NCBI GenBank assembly: GCA_945872375.1 | Contig: CAMBYR010000141.1 | Location: 1 to 6,025 of the forward strand | Direction of reading: 5' to 3' | DNA length: 6,025 bases | Origin: an uncultured Blautia sp. | GTDB taxonomy: Bacteria > Bacillota > Clostridia > Lachnospirales > Lachnospiraceae | In this document: positions 5,866-6,025 of the stretch, piece after piece | Layout of the letters: each line of letters begins with the position of its first letter | Position numbering within the stretch: the first letter of the stretch is position 1 | Made by a program: the position numbers and the translations under genes | Notes under the pieces: model-generated | What the model saw: the letters and a program-made list of their open reading frames with translations, nothing else | The model's database searches: none | What the model was told of the DNA's origin: nothing

Positions 5866-5972
5866 CCCCCACGAGCGTGCGTTAGAGGTTGCTGCGTGCC
5901 GGTGGCACGCGTTTAGCAACGACCGAAGCGGCAGCGTAGATCGAACCCGTTCGAGTCCGACCCGGACTCGAA
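5866..5972. repeat. GC-rich palindromic block, forming the 3' flank of the group II intron
   Basis: This stretch is clearly richer in G+C than its neighbours and holds nested inverted repeats. GTTGCT and GCGTGCC (5888-5900) pair with GGCACGC (5904-5910) and AGCAAC (5915-5920). TTCGAGTCC (5950-5958) pairs perfectly with GGACTCGAA (5964-5972) across a five-base loop. GCGTGC also occurs twice as a direct repeat (5875 and 5894). No T tract follows the hairpins, so they are not typical terminators. The look is that of a dispersed intergenic repeat or the remnant of a mobile element. It has no coding frame that I trust. Confidence 0.55.
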
Positions 5973-6025
5973 ATCGAGTAGGAGGCTAACCATTAGTTGA
6001 TTAGCCGTCCTCTCACACCACCGTG
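5973..6025 (-). mobile_element. Group II intron, 3' end (end of domain V, domain VI, 3' splice site)
   Basis: Group II introns are self-splicing, retrotransposing RNAs, usually carrying a reverse transcriptase/maturase gene. Read on the minus strand from the right edge, CACGGTGGTG (6025-6016) fits the 3' arm of domain V. Domain VI follows: GAG and AGG (6014-6009) pair with CCU and CUC (5982-5976) leaving A5979 bulged as the branch point. An eight-pair upper stem joins 6006-5999 with 5991-5984 across a seven-base loop. The intron ends in GAT at 5975-5973, placing the bulged A seven bases from the splice site, as expected, with the common AY ending. The rest of the intron and any reverse transcriptase gene would lie to the right, outside the window. 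The call rests on this structure and on similarity to clostridial introns recalled from memory. Confidence 0.62.

Noticed and set aside
5888..5920. Compound hairpin as a rho-independent terminator for the cyclase family gene
   Set aside because: The stem is strong but is followed by mixed GC-rich sequence with no T tract on either strand.
5945..5972. tRNA-like T-arm sequence (GTTCGAGTCC) suggesting a tRNA fragment or attachment site
   Set aside because: The five bases on each side of the TTCGAGT loop do not pair as a T stem, and no acceptor or anticodon arm could be built. The bases are better explained by the perfect 5950-5972 palindrome.

Overview
The window looks like chromosomal DNA from a low-to-mid-GC Gram-positive anaerobe, most likely a gut-type member of the Lachnospiraceae (Clostridia). 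This rests on three things. One is a 'coiled-coil protein / dedicated signal peptidase / HxH-repeat surface protein' gene trio. Another is a RACE-type corrinoid-enzyme activator with a small protein downstream. The third is the usual Gram-positive purine-rich ribosome binding sites. The family assignments come from reading motifs; no database search was possible.

Region 1 (about 1-1945, minus strand) is a three-gene operon transcribed leftwards from a good promoter near 1917-1945. The order is a 132-aa coiled-coil protein, a type I signal peptidase, and the first 267 residues of a large exported protein that runs off the left edge. The exported protein has one hydrophobic export segment followed by seven HxHxxxC repeats. 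The signal peptidase probably processes it. Upstream of the promoter, AT-rich DNA carries three copies of a TTTTCGTAATTTT element, two of them forming a perfect inverted repeat.

Region 2 (2126-4664, minus strand) is a two-gene unit. The first gene is a 731-aa protein combining a MetH-activation-like N-terminal domain, a plant-type [2Fe-2S] domain and an ASKHA ATPase. This is the layout of a reductive activator of corrinoid enzymes, except for the unusual N-terminus. It is followed closely by a 75-aa conserved-looking protein of unknown function. Two tandem hairpins at 2126-2223 end the transcript.

Region 3 (4665-5037) is a divergent control region. It holds a promoter in each direction, a structured leader for the activator gene, and a set of related inverted-repeat elements.

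Region 4 (5038-5865, plus strand) is a complete D-glutamate cyclase/putative hydro-lyase family gene (DUF1445, YcsI-like).

Region 5 (5866-6025) differs in composition, being GC-rich and full of inverted repeats. From 5973 to the right edge it reads, on the minus strand, as the 3' end of a bacterial group II intron: the end of domain V, all of domain VI with its bulged branch-point A, and the 3' splice site. The intron therefore lies mostly outside the window to the right, and its 3' exon is the palindromic GC-rich block.

No CRISPR array, rRNA, tRNA or complete insertion sequence was found. The items most worth following up are the HxH-repeat surface protein, the modified MetH-like domain of the activator, the divergent control region, and the intron/palindrome junction.
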